From assembly GCF_052068095.1 (NCBI RefSeq), contig NZ_JBQHDG010000001.1, forward strand, positions 590,704 through 654,703: DNA of 64,000 bases, given 5' to 3'. Below are positions 28,509-38,200 of this stretch, piece after piece (position 1 is the stretch's first letter; each line of letters starts with the position of its first letter). The DNA comes from Phytohabitans sp052068095. GTDB taxonomy: Bacteria; Actinomycetota; Actinomycetes; Mycobacteriales; Micromonosporaceae. A model generated the notes under the pieces. That model did no database searches. It saw nothing but the letters and a program-made list of their open reading frames with translations, and was not told where the DNA came from. Position numbers and translations under genes: made by a program.

Positions 28509-29332
28509 CCACCATGAGCACGCTTTGGCAGCCGCGATCGGACTGCGGGCCGGAGTGCCTGCCCGGCCCGGAGGCGAGCGCGCGCGTCTCGCGCGTGCGA
28601 CAGGTGGCCCGCTTCTTCGCGCTCATCGGGGCACTGGTCGGCGGGGTGGCCTTGCTGCCGGTACTCCCTCTGATGAATTCGCGTGGACGCCGCGCCGCCG
28701 GACGGGCCTGGGCCCGGTCGATCCTGGCGGCCCTGGAGGTCCGGCTGGTCACCAAGGGCCGGCTGCCCGCGGAGAAGGCGCTGCTGGTGGCCAACCACAT
28801 CTCGTGGCTGGACATCATCGCGGTGCTCGCGGTGGCGCCGGCCCAGATGCTGGCCAAGCACGACGTGCGGGCCTGGCCGGTGATCGGCCGGCTGGCCGCG
28901 TCGGCCGGCACGATCTTCGTGGACCGCACGCGGCCGCGGGCCCTGCCTGGCACGGTGGCCGAGGTGACCGCGGCGCTGCGCGGTGGCGGGGTGGTCGCGG
29001 TCTTTCCGGAGGGTACGACCTGGTGCGGCGCGATGGCCGGGCACTTCCGGCCGGCGATGTTCCAGGCGGCGCTCGACGCCGGCGCCCAGGTGGTGCCGGT
29101 GGCGATCAACTACGGCGAGCGGCCTACCACGGTCGCCTTCCTCGGTGAGGACAGCCTCTGGGTGTCGCTGCGCCGGGTGCTGGCCGTGCGGCGGCTTGTC
29201 GTGTCGGTGACCGCGACGCCCGCGCTGCACCCGGAGGCGGTGGCGACCCGGCGGCAGCTGGCCCGCGTGGCCGAGGCCGCGGTGCGCACCGAGGGCCCGG
29301 TCTACCAGGGTGCGATGGGCCTGGCGGCATAG
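28505..29332 (+). CDS. 1-acyl-glycerol-3-phosphate acyltransferase family, OlsA-like
   Basis: 275 residues. The PlsC motifs are clear: NHISWLD (HX4D), the FVDRTRPRA region, and FPEGTTWCG. A hydrophobic segment (FFALIGALVGGVALLPVLPL) near residue 45 should anchor it in the membrane. The start overlaps the OlsB-like gene (ATGA), so the pair probably makes a two-chain acyl-amino-acid lipid. On its own it could also be a phosphatidic-acid synthase. A strong terminator follows. Confidence 0.85.
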   Translation: MTTMSTLWQPRSDCGPECLPGPEASARVSRVRQVARFFALIGALVGGVALLPVLPLMNSRGRRAAGRAWARSILAALEVRLVTKGRLPAEKALLVANHISWLDIIAVLAVAPAQMLAKHDVRAWPVIGRLAASAGTIFVDRTRPRALPGTVAEVTAALRGGGVVAVFPEGTTWCGAMAGHFRPAMFQAALDAGAQVVPVAINYGERPTTVAFLGEDSLWVSLRRVLAVRRLVVSVTATPALHPEAVATRRQLARVAEAAVRTEGPVYQGAMGLAA

Positions 29333-29343
29333 CTTCCCTGATC

Positions 29344-29374
29344 AGGGCGCCTCTTCCGGTGGAAGGGGCGCCCT
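29344..29374. terminator. Terminator after the acyltransferase pair
   Basis: AGGGCGCC-T-CTTCC with loop GGT and the matching complement form an 8+5 bp stem with one internal mismatch, 12 bp after the stop. Confidence 0.75.
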
Positions 29375-29394
29375 GCTTGTGTCGCGACAGGGCT

Positions 29395-29424
29395 CTGGCA
29401 TATCGCGATGTATCGCGTTAGGCT
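29395..29424 (+). promoter_or_regulatory. Promoter with embedded TATCGCGA operator, leaderless DUF4097/PadR transcript
   Basis: A -35-like CTGGCA (29395-29400) and a -10 TAGGCT (29419-29424) are separated by 18 bp. The spacer is filled by TATCGCGATGTATCGCG, a repeated TCGCGA operator core; another copy, TGTCGCGACA, sits at 29380-29389. The -10 ends 7 bp before the ATG at 29432, which predicts a leaderless mRNA. The downstream PadR protein is the likely repressor. Confidence 0.55.
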
Positions 29425-29431
29425 CGGCGCC

Positions 29432-30277
29432 ATGCCCACCTGGACTGTCGAAGCTCCGCAGCGGCTCACCTTCGACGAGCCGGTCTCGCGCCTCGACGTA
29501 CATCTTGTATCCGGCCGGCTCAACGTGGTCGGCACCGACGGTCCCGCGCGTGTGGAGATCGCCGACGCGGGCCGCAAGCCGATCATCGTGGAGGAGGTTG
29601 GCGGCCGGCTCTCGGTGCGGCACGAGCGGATGTTCAAGTGGCCCGGCTTCCTCCGCTGGCTGTTCTACTTCCGCCGGGAGCACCGGGTCGACGTCTCGGT
29701 CGCCGTCCCGGTCGACGTCCGCGCCGCCCTCCACCTCGTCGACGGCACGGTGATCGCCTCGGGCCTGCGCCGGGAAACGCACGTCGACGTGACCTCGGGC
29801 CGCATCACGCTGATGGGCCTCGGCGGTCGCACCGTCGCCAAGCTCGTCTCGGGGCCGGTCGAGGCGCTCGGCGTCGCCGACGACCTGACCATGGAGACGG
29901 TCTCCGGCGAGCTGATCCTGGCCGACAGCCCGGCCGAGCGCGTGCACGCCCGCACCGTCTCCGGCTCGATCACGTGCGACCTCGACAACCCGCGGCGCAG
30001 CGAGATCCGGCTCGGCAGCACGTCGGGCAGCGTGACCGTGCGGGTGCGGGAAGACAGCGATCTCGCCGTCCACCTGCACACCACATCCGGGCGGATCACC
30101 AGCGCCTTTCCCGAGCTGCGCTCCGGCGAGGGCGCGCCGTGGTCAAAGGACGCGGAGGGTGTACTCGGCGCGGGCGAGGGCAAGCTGTGGGCGAGCACCA
30201 CGTCCGGCAGCATCGCGCTGCTCTCCAGACCCGCGCCCGACCTGGACGACGCCGAGCCCGAGGACGCCGCGACATGA
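29432..30277 (+). CDS. DUF4097 beta-strand repeat protein
   Basis: 281 residues from the ATG at 29432. It consists of repeated short beta strands of the DUF4097 type (VDVTSGRITLMGLGGRTVAK, VHARTVSGSITCDLDN, LGSTSGSVTVRVRE), forming an adhesin-like beta-helix. There is no signal peptide or membrane segment. The PadR regulator gene overlaps its stop (ATGA), a frequent pairing in actinobacteria, and both are probably controlled by the TATCGCGA operator just upstream. The role is unknown; related proteins accompany stress-responsive regulators. Confidence 0.85.
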   Translation: MPTWTVEAPQRLTFDEPVSRLDVHLVSGRLNVVGTDGPARVEIADAGRKPIIVEEVGGRLSVRHERMFKWPGFLRWLFYFRREHRVDVSVAVPVDVRAALHLVDGTVIASGLRRETHVDVTSGRITLMGLGGRTVAKLVSGPVEALGVADDLTMETVSGELILADSPAERVHARTVSGSITCDLDNPRRSEIRLGSTSGSVTVRVREDSDLAVHLHTTSGRITSAFPELRSGEGAPWSKDAEGVLGAGEGKLWASTTSGSIALLSRPAPDLDDAEPEDAAT

Positions 30278-30906
30278 CCGCCGTATTCAGCCACGGGCGG
30301 CTGCGGCTCTATCTGCTCAAACTGCTCGACGAGGGCCCCAAGCACGGATACGAGCTGATCCGGCTGCTGGAAAACCGCTTCCTGGGCTTGTACGCGCCGA
30401 GTGCCGGCACGATCTACCCCCGGCTCCAGCGGATGGAGGCGGAAGGGCTCGTGTCGCACACCGCGTCGGGTGGCCGGAAGGTGTACGAGATCACCGACGC
30501 CGGCCGCGCCGAGCTGCGCCAGCGGGCGGGCGAGCTGGCCGCGCTGGAGTCGGACATCCGCGCCTCGGTGGAAGACCTCGCGACGCTCGCCAACGAGATC
30601 CAGGACGAGGTGCGCGGTTCCGTGCGCGACTTGAAGCGGGAGCTCAACCAGGCGACCCGGGAGACCCGGCGGGGCGGCGGGCGGGAGTACCACTGGGAGT
30701 TTCAGTGGGGCGGCGCCAACTCGTCCGCCCGTGGCGGCGCGGCCTCGGGTGAAGCGCTCGACGAGCTGGAGCGGCGCATCGAGGCGTTCGCGGCGGAGGT
30801 GCGGCAGCTGGTGCGCAACGCGCGGCTCACCGAGGGCCAGGCGCGGACGGCCGCGCGGGTGCTCGACGCCTCGCTGGTCACGCTCCGCCGTCTATTCCGG
30901 AGCTGA
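30274..30906 (+). CDS. PadR-family transcriptional regulator
   Basis: 210 residues. The N-terminal winged helix is typical of PadR: LYLLKLLDEGPKHGYELIRLLENRF, then APSAGTIYPRLQRMEAEGLVSHT. The C-terminal ~120 residues are strongly helical and rich in Glu/Arg, with a Gly-rich interruption near residue 130, and probably form a long dimerising coiled coil. It overlaps the DUF4097 gene (ATGA) and is expected to repress the shared promoter through the TCGCGA sites. Confidence 0.9.
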   Translation: MTAVFSHGRLRLYLLKLLDEGPKHGYELIRLLENRFLGLYAPSAGTIYPRLQRMEAEGLVSHTASGGRKVYEITDAGRAELRQRAGELAALESDIRASVEDLATLANEIQDEVRGSVRDLKRELNQATRETRRGGGREYHWEFQWGGANSSARGGAASGEALDELERRIEAFAAEVRQLVRNARLTEGQARTAARVLDASLVTLRRLFRS

Positions 30907-30963
30907 CGGTTACTCTCAGGTTCTTCTCAGCCACTCCCCAGTCACGGCCCAGCGCCACGGGGA

Positions 30964-31680
30964 ATGATGTCTGCTATGGCCGCACCGCAGACTGAGGCGA
31001 GACTGCTCGTCGTCGAGGACGATCCAAACATCCTCGAGCTGCTCTCCGCCAGCCTGCGCTTCGCCGGTTTCGACGTCTCGACCGCGACAAGTGGCAGCGC
31101 GGCGGTCAACGCCGCGAAGGATCGGCGTCCCGACCTGGTCGTGCTCGACGTCATGCTTCCCGACCTCGACGGGTTCGAGGTCATCCGGCTGATGCGCGAG
31201 AGTGGCACGCGTACTCCGGTGGTGTTCCTCACCGCCCGTGACGCCACCGACGACAAGATCCGCGGGCTCACGCTCGGCGGCGACGACTACGTCACCAAGC
31301 CGTTCAGCCTCGAGGAGCTGACCGCCCGCATCCGGGCCGTGCTCCGCCGCACCACCGCCGGCGAGCAGTCGCCCTCCCGCCTCACCTTCGCCGACCTCGA
31401 GCTCGACGAGGAGACGCACGAGGTCTACCGTGCCGGCCAGCGCATCCAGCTCTCGCCGACCGAGTTCAAGCTGCTGCGCTACCTGATGCTCAATGCCAAC
31501 CGCGTGCTTTCCAAGGCGCAGATCCTCGACCACGTGTGGAATTACGACTTCCGCGGCGATGACAACATCGTGGAGTCATACATTTCTTACCTGCGGCGCA
31601 AGGTCGACACGACCCAGCCGCGTCTGATCCACACCCTGCGTGGCGTGGGGTACGTCTTGCGAAAGCCGGCGGCGACCTGA
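30964..31680 (+). CDS. OmpR/PhoB-family response regulator
   Basis: 238 residues, with alternative starts at 30967 and 30976. The receiver domain has the acidic pair in VVEDDPNIL, phospho-acceptor Asp62 in VVLDVMLPD, a Thr switch in FLTARD and Lys in VTKPFS. The C-terminal winged helix (LSPTEFKLLRYLMLNANRV, SYISYLRRKVD) is OmpR-type. The sensor kinase gene follows 17 bp later and an HtrA protease after that. The arrangement resembles TrcR/TcrA-type systems that respond to envelope stress; the signal is not known. Confidence 0.93.
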   Translation: MMSAMAAPQTEARLLVVEDDPNILELLSASLRFAGFDVSTATSGSAAVNAAKDRRPDLVVLDVMLPDLDGFEVIRLMRESGTRTPVVFLTARDATDDKIRGLTLGGDDYVTKPFSLEELTARIRAVLRRTTAGEQSPSRLTFADLELDEETHEVYRAGQRIQLSPTEFKLLRYLMLNANRVLSKAQILDHVWNYDFRGDDNIVESYISYLRRKVDTTQPRLIHTLRGVGYVLRKPAAT

Positions 31681-31697
31681 CCGGTCGGTGGGCGGCC

Positions 31698-33245
31698 ATG
31701 ATGAAGTTCGTCCGGCGCGTCCCGCTCCGCGTCAAGCTTGTGACCTCCGTCCTCGTCCTGGTCGGCGCGGCGCTCCTCGTGATCAGCATTGGCAGCGCGT
31801 TCGCCCTGCGCAGCTACCTGATCGACAAGGTCGACAGCGAGCTGACCTCACTCACCGAGGCCGCCAAGGCGTCGCTGATGAGCGGGGAGAAGGTGTACGT
31901 CGGCATCTCCGCCGATGTCCTCGTGGTGACCGCCACGCCCGACGGCGTCGAGTGGCCGCCGGTCAACTCCCGCCTCATCAAGACCAACCAGCTGCCCAAG
32001 CTGCCGACCGACTACGCCGGCTTCCGTGAGCACCTCGGCGAGCCGTACACGGTGAAGGCCAGCGACCAGCGGGTGCGGTGGCGGGTGCAGCTCACCCAGC
32101 TCCCCAACGGCTGGGTGATGGCCGTGGCGCAGAGCCTCGTCGACGTCGACGAGGCCGTCACCCGGCTGATCTGGGTCGACGCGCTGGTCGGCGGCGCGGT
32201 GCTGATCCTGCTGGCCACCGTCGGCGCGGCGATCGTCCGCAGCAGCCTCGGGCCACTCAACGAGATCGAGCGCACCGCCGCGGCGATCGCCGGCGGTGAT
32301 CTCACCCGCCGCGTGCCCGACCCCGAGCCGGGGGAGGAGGAGCCGCAGACCGAGCTCGGCCGCCTCTCCCGCGCGCTCAACGCGATGCTGGCGCAGATCG
32401 AGACCGCGTTCACCGCCCGCGCCGACTCGGAGTCGGCCGCGCGAGCGGCGGAGTCGGCCGCCCGCGACGCGGCGTTCGCGGCCCAGGCGTCCGAGGCGCG
32501 GGCCCGCCGCTCCGAGGAGCGGATGCGGCAGTTCGTCGCGGACGCCTCGCACGAGCTGCGTACCCCGCTGACCACGATCCGCGGCTTCGCCGAGCTCTAC
32601 CGACAGGGTGCCGCGAGCTCGCCGGAAGACGTCGCGCGGCTGGTCCGCCGGATCGAAGACGAGGCGTCCCGGATGGGCCTGCTCGTCCAGGACCTGCTGC
32701 TGCTCGCCCGGCTCGACCGCGAGCGCCCGGTGGAGCTGGCCCCGGTGGAGCTGCCCGTGCTGGCCGCCGACGCCGTGCAGGCCGCCCGCGCCATGGCGCC
32801 CGACCGGGAGATCCACCTGGAGGTCACCTCCGGCCCTGGGCAGCTCGTCGTGCTCGGCGACGACGCGCGGCTCCGCCAGGTGATCGGCAACCTCATGACC
32901 AACGCGCTCACCCACACCCCCACCGACGCCTCGGTCACCCTGCGCCTGCACCCCGAGCCGACCGAGGGCGGGCCGGGCGAGGCCGTGGTCGAGGTCGTGG
33001 ACACCGGTCCCGGCCTCTCGGCCGAGCAGTCCGAGCGGGTGTTCGAGCGCTTCTACCGGGCGGACGCCGCGCGCACCCGGCGGGCCGACGGCGCCACCGG
33101 CAGCGGGCTGGGCCTCGCGATCGTGGCCGCGCTTGTCGCCGCGCACAACGGCACGGTCGAGGTCGACTCCGCGCCGGGTAAGGGCGCCACCTTCCGGGTA
33201 CGACTCCCGTTGGCGCCGGAAGAGGTCGAAGCGCTCGCGACGTAG
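31698..33245 (+). CDS. Sensor histidine kinase
   Basis: 515 residues. Two membrane helices (about 12-34 and 153-176) flank a ~115-residue extracytoplasmic sensor. A HAMP domain and an Ala-rich coiled coil (~200-275, with repeats like SESAARAAESAARDAAFAA) lead to the phospho-acceptor His285 in DASHELRTPLTTIRGF and the HATPase boxes (NLMTNALTHTP, VVDTGPGL, GSGLGLAIV). It partners the upstream response regulator. Confidence 0.94.
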   Translation: MMKFVRRVPLRVKLVTSVLVLVGAALLVISIGSAFALRSYLIDKVDSELTSLTEAAKASLMSGEKVYVGISADVLVVTATPDGVEWPPVNSRLIKTNQLPKLPTDYAGFREHLGEPYTVKASDQRVRWRVQLTQLPNGWVMAVAQSLVDVDEAVTRLIWVDALVGGAVLILLATVGAAIVRSSLGPLNEIERTAAAIAGGDLTRRVPDPEPGEEEPQTELGRLSRALNAMLAQIETAFTARADSESAARAAESAARDAAFAAQASEARARRSEERMRQFVADASHELRTPLTTIRGFAELYRQGAASSPEDVARLVRRIEDEASRMGLLVQDLLLLARLDRERPVELAPVELPVLAADAVQAARAMAPDREIHLEVTSGPGQLVVLGDDARLRQVIGNLMTNALTHTPTDASVTLRLHPEPTEGGPGEAVVEVVDTGPGLSAEQSERVFERFYRADAARTRRADGATGSGLGLAIVAALVAAHNGTVEVDSAPGKGATFRVRLPLAPEEVEALAT

Positions 33246-33334
33246 CGCGGTGACCGCTCGACCGTTCGTGATTCACAGGGAATCTTCAGTGCCGTTTCAG
33301 GAGCGTTGAAGAGGGAGCGGGGAAGGTAAATGTC

Positions 33335-35002
33335 ATGAGCGAGCACGAGACCAACCCGCAGCGGCAGCCGGTCAGCCCCGACGCCGAGCCGTCGCACCCG
33401 ACCACAGAGTTCCCCGCTGCCGCATGGGAGCGGTCCGACTCCTCGGACCAGACCCAGCAGGTGCCGGTCGTCTCCGAGCAGCCCGCGCCGGCGCCGGTCG
33501 TCTCGGAGCAGCCCGCGCCGGCGCCGGTTGTCTTCGAGCAGCCCGCGCCGGCGCCGGTTGTCTTCGAGCAGCCCGCGCCGGCGCCGGACACGACCGCCGC
33601 GATCCCGGCCGCCGGCCCGGTGCCTCCGGCGCCCGCCGGGGCGCCGCCCGGGTCGTATGGCCCGCCGCCCAGCCCGTGGCAGCACCCCGACCGCGCACAC
33701 CAGCCGACCTGGCCGGGAAACGCGGGCTACGCCGGCGGTGCCGCGCCACCCGCCGCTCCCGCCCCGGTGGGAGCGGGCCCTGTGCCGCTCGGCCCGCCCT
33801 CCCCTGGGCCCGCGGCGCACGGCCCGGTCCCGCCGGGTGCGGTGCCCCCGCCGGCGAGCGGCCCGCCGATCTACGGCCCGCTCCCGCCCGGTGAGGTGCC
33901 GGTGTGGGCGCAGCAGCCCGGTGTCCCGCCACAGCGCCAGCGCTCCGGCCGCTTCGGGCGCTACGCGATGCTCGGCGTCGCCGCGGTCGTGCTGATGGCC
34001 GGCTCCGGCGTGGCCGGGGGCGCCATCGCGACCGCCCTCGACGACTCGGGCACGACGGTCAACCGCACCTACTCCGCCGCTCCGGTGATCAACGCCGCCG
34101 ACCTGCCGCGGATCGCCGCCCAGGTGGAAAACAGCGTCGTCTCGATCACCACCGGCAGCGGCGAGGGCTCGGGCGTGGTGCTCACCGCCGACGGCTTCGT
34201 GCTGACCAACAACCACGTGGTGGAGGGCGCGCGGGGCGACACGGTCAGCGTGGTCTTCGCCGACGGCAAGACCGCCAGCGCGAAGATCATCGGCACCGAC
34301 CCGCGCACCGACCTGGCCGTGGTCAAGGCCGACGGCGTATCCGGCCTGGCGGCGGCGAAGTTCGGCGACAGCGACGCGACGCAGGTGGGTGACACGGTGC
34401 TCGCCATCGGCAGCCCGCTCGGCCTCCAGGGCTCGGTGACCTCGGGCATCATCAGCGCCAAGGACCGCACGATCCAGGCCGGCGGTAACCAGCAGCAGGA
34501 CCCGTTCTCCCAGCAGCAGGCGCCGGCCAGCTCGATCTCCGGCCTTCTACAGACCGACGCGCCGATCAACCCGGGCAACTCGGGTGGCGCGCTGGTCAAC
34601 ACCAACGGCGAGGTGATCGGCATCAACACCGCCATCGCCACCTCCGGCCAGAGCTCGGGCAACATCGGCGTCGGCTTCGCCATCCCCAGCAACAAGGCCA
34701 AGGAGGTCGCCGACGCCCTCCGCAACGGTGAGAAGGTCAGCCACCCGTCACTCGGCGTGTCGGTCAACGACGCTGACGGTGGCGGCGCGCTCATCGGCGC
34801 GGTCACGGCCAACAGCCCCGCCGCAAAGGCCGGCCTCCAGCAGGGCGACGTGGTGAAGAAGTTCGGCGACAAGACGATCAGCGACTCCGACGACCTGGTG
34901 GCCGCGGTGCAGTCCGGCAAGGTCGGCGACACGGTGCAGATCACGTACAGCCGAAATGGTCAGGAGCAGACGGCAACCGCGACGCTCGCTGAAGCGTCCT
35001 AA
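33335..35002 (+). CDS. Membrane-anchored HtrA/DegP-like serine protease with PDZ domain
   Basis: 555 residues. The N-terminal ~205 residues are cytosolic, very Pro/Ala-rich, with four identical-length VV[S/F]EQPAPAP repeats. One transmembrane helix (YAMLGVAAVVLMAGSGVAGG) is followed by an S1C trypsin-like domain with catalytic His294 (TNNHVV), Asp326 (RTDLAVVK) and Ser416 (GNSGGAL), and a C-terminal PDZ domain. It resembles the mycobacterial PepD/HtrA layout. It probably clears misfolded envelope proteins and may be controlled by the two-component system upstream, 89 bp away. Confidence 0.92.
   Translation: MSEHETNPQRQPVSPDAEPSHPTTEFPAAAWERSDSSDQTQQVPVVSEQPAPAPVVSEQPAPAPVVFEQPAPAPVVFEQPAPAPDTTAAIPAAGPVPPAPAGAPPGSYGPPPSPWQHPDRAHQPTWPGNAGYAGGAAPPAAPAPVGAGPVPLGPPSPGPAAHGPVPPGAVPPPASGPPIYGPLPPGEVPVWAQQPGVPPQRQRSGRFGRYAMLGVAAVVLMAGSGVAGGAIATALDDSGTTVNRTYSAAPVINAADLPRIAAQVENSVVSITTGSGEGSGVVLTADGFVLTNNHVVEGARGDTVSVVFADGKTASAKIIGTDPRTDLAVVKADGVSGLAAAKFGDSDATQVGDTVLAIGSPLGLQGSVTSGIISAKDRTIQAGGNQQQDPFSQQQAPASSISGLLQTDAPINPGNSGGALVNTNGEVIGINTAIATSGQSSGNIGVGFAIPSNKAKEVADALRNGEKVSHPSLGVSVNDADGGGALIGAVTANSPAAKAGLQQGDVVKKFGDKTISDSDDLVAAVQSGKVGDTVQITYSRNGQEQTATATLAEAS
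33467..33586 (+). repeat. Four 30-bp in-frame tandem repeats in the protease gene
   Basis: Four units beginning GTCGTCTCCGAGCAGCCC, ~95% alike, encode (VV[S/F]EQPAPAP)x4. Units 3 and 4 have Phe in place of Ser. They are likely to vary in number between strains by slippage or recombination. Confidence 0.85.
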
Positions 35003-35070
35003 CAAGCAGAACCGGCGCACTACGGGCGGACCGGTGTCGTAACAACGGCACACCGCCTCCTCCCCAAAGG

Positions 35071-35116
35071 GCGGCGGGCGACGTGGACCTCGGGGGTTGG
35101 ACACGTTGCCCGCCGC
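35071..35116. terminator. Terminator after the HtrA-like gene
   Basis: GCGGCGGGCGACGTG pairs with 35102-35116 over 15 bp with a single G-U pair and a 16-base loop. It starts 68 bp past the stop. The remaining gap to 35242 shows no other feature except a G-rich ribosome site. Confidence 0.7.
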
Positions 35117-35241
35117 TCGCTGCTGTGTCGTCACTCTCCGTTGAATTAGCTGTACGGGTGTTGTCAGGTAGCGGACTGGCTCTCCCGTCGGTCGATGTCT
35201 GAGCCCTACTCTGCATCCCGCAACCTGGGGGAGGGGTAGCG

Positions 35242-38200
35242 GTGACGGTCGTTGAGACCCGTGTGAGTGTTTGGGAGGCGCTCGCGGGCCGTGCGCCGGG
35301 GCGGCCGGTGGGTCCGGCTGATCCGGGGCTGTGGGCCGCGGTGGTCGAGCGGCTCAATCCCGCGCGGGCTAGGCCGGTGCTACGGCTCGGCATAGAGGCC
35401 GTCGAGCTGGTCAACGTCCGTGACGTGCCGTACGTGATGCTCCGTTCGCCGGACGACCGCGGCGGGGCCTGCTACCTGCGGCTGTCCCCGGAGGAGTGGC
35501 AGCTCGCCCAGCTGATGGACGGCACCCGGACGGTGGCCCGGCTGGTCGCCGACTTCGCCCGGATCAGCGGCCGCCTGGCGCCCGACCAGGTGACCCGTGT
35601 GGTCGCCGACCTGGCCGGCAACAGGATGCTCGCCGAGCTGCCGGTCGACGCGTTCCGCCCGCTCGACGCGGTCGCCCACCGCCCGTTGCCGGTGCGCCTC
35701 GGGCGCGGGCTGCTGGCGGTCGTGCGTGGCCGGCGGATGGTGCTGGCCGACATCGACCCGCTGGTCACGTTCCTGTACCGGGCCGGCGGCAAGGTGTTGT
35801 TCACCCGGGCGGCGGGGTTCGTGCTGGCGGCGGTGGCCGCGCTCGGGTTGGTGCTGTTCGGCTGGACCTGGTTTCGCGGTGAGCAGGCCGTCTTCCTGAC
35901 CGGTGGGTCGTACGCGGCGGGCGCGGCGGTGCTGCTCGCGCTGAACGTGCTCGCGCTCGCCTGCCACGAGCTGGGCCACGCGCTGGCCACCAAACACGCC
36001 GGACGGCGGGTGCCCGCGGCCGGGTTTTTGGTCTATTTCGGCATCCCGTCGATTTTCGTGGACACCACCGACGTGTGGATGGCGGGCCGGCGCGCCCGGA
36101 TGCTGACCACCGCGTCCGGGCCCGCGGCTGGTCTGATCCTGGCCGGTCTCGCCCAGATCGTCGGGATCCTGGTGCCGGAGGCGGCGCCGTGGGCGTTCAA
36201 GCTGGCCTTCGCCTGGTACCTGAACGCGTTGTTCAACCTCAACCCGTTCCTGGCGCTGGATGGCTACTACTTCCTGATGGATTGGCTGGAGATCGCCAAC
36301 CTGCGCGCTCGTGGCCTGGCCTATGTGGTGGCCCGCCTCCGCCGCCGCCCGCCGAGGTGGGCCCAGCTCGACCGGGAGGGGCGGATCATCGCCCTGTACG
36401 GCACCCTGGCCGTGCTCTGGCTGGTCATCGCCATCAACTTGGGGTGGCGGATCTGGACCGACCGGGTCGAGGGCCTGATTACCGGGTTGTGGCGCTCCGG
36501 CTGGCCGGCCCGCCTGCTGCTGTTCGCGGTCGTGGTCGGCCTGGCCGCTCCGCTGGTCTACCTGCTCACCGGCTGGCTCGCCCGGACCTGGCGGCGGGCC
36601 CGGCGGCGGGCCGCCGAACGCCGGATCGCCACGGATCTGCCCCGCCGGGTCGACGCGCTGCGCGCCTCGTCGCTGGGGCGGCTGCCGCTCGACCGGCTTA
36701 CCCACCTGGCCACCCACGCCACCTGGGTACACCCGAGCACGGGCTCGCAGCTCGTCTTCGCCGGCGCCGCCCAGCCCGCCGTGTTCGTGGTGGTCGAGGG
36801 CGCGATGGAGGGGCGGCGGCCGGGCGACCCGGCTGGCACGGTGCGTGAGCGGCTCGGGCCGGGTGGTGTGATCGGGTTGGCGGCCGCGGTGACCGGTACC
36901 CCGGCGACGCTGGCCTGGCACACCGCCGGGACCACGTTGTTGGCGGTGCCGCCCGCGCTCGTGGCCACCGCGGTTGGCCGGCTGCCCGGCCCACCCCCAG
37001 CCGATCGGGCCGAGGCCGAGGCCTTGTTCGCCGACACGCCGGCCCTGGACGGGTTGCCCGCCGAGGACAAGATCGGGCTGATCGCGCAGGCCCGCCCCAC
37101 CGCGCTGGAACCCGGCGCGCCGGTCATCCTGCCCGCCGCGCACGCGGCGCTGGTCATCGCCACCGGCGTGGTCGTGCTGCCGGACGGCACCGAGCTGCGC
37201 CGCGGCACCATGATCGGGCCGATGGGCCACCAGATGGACGAGCCCGTCGCGTACGCCCGCACGCACGTGCGGCTGTGGACCATCCCGGCCGTGTCCGGGC
37301 TGCCGCTGCTGCTGGGCGCCTCACCGGCCGGCGCCGCGGCCGAGGCCGGCCCGATCTCGCGCGGCCATTCCGCGCCGGCCGCTGGCGTACACCCGGCCGC
37401 CGACTACCCGCCGCTCGCGTCGCCGCCGGGCCCGCCACCGCCGGCCGACGAGGAAGTCGACCGGCGGTTCGAACGCCGCCTGTGGTGGCTGGTGCTGCTG
37501 TTCCTGCTGCTGGCGATCGGCAGCGGCGTCGCCAACCTCATCCCCGGCCCGGCGTGGGCCGAGATGCCCGGCGACAAGGCACTGCTCAGCGCCGAACGCG
37601 GCCGGATCGTCGCCACCCTCGACGGACGCACCGTCACCCTCAAGACCGGCGACAAGCTGTACGTGGCCGAGGGCAGCGACATCCGCGTCCACACCAAATC
37701 CACCGGCCGGCTCACCTTCCGCGGCGGCGCCGCGCTCGTGCTCTGCGCCGACACCCGCACCGACGTCGGCGCGCTGTGGAGCGCCGGCCGCCGCCAGGTC
37801 GAGCCGCACGGCGTGCTCACCCTCGACAGTGGACGCGTGCTGGCCGACACGGCGTCGACAAGCGGGGCGTTCACGGCGCTCGCGCTGGAGGTCGGCACCG
37901 GCACCAGCCAGGTCGTCAACGACGGGCCGGCGTGGTATTCGGTGACCTCCGGCAACGCGGTCGTCTCCGACGGCAAGGTGGACGTCGACGGCAACCGCCA
38001 ACCCATAACCAACCGTCCACTCACCTGCGGCGACGGCGTGGTCGTGCGGCCGCCGGCCGGCACGCCCTCGGACAGCCCGGAGCCGTCGGATTCGCTCGTG
38101 CCGGAGGAGACGCCGACACCAACTCCGTCGCCGACCGTGAGCCCGACCGAGGCCGACGACCCGGCGAACCCCGATGACCCCGACGCCGACCCGACGACGC

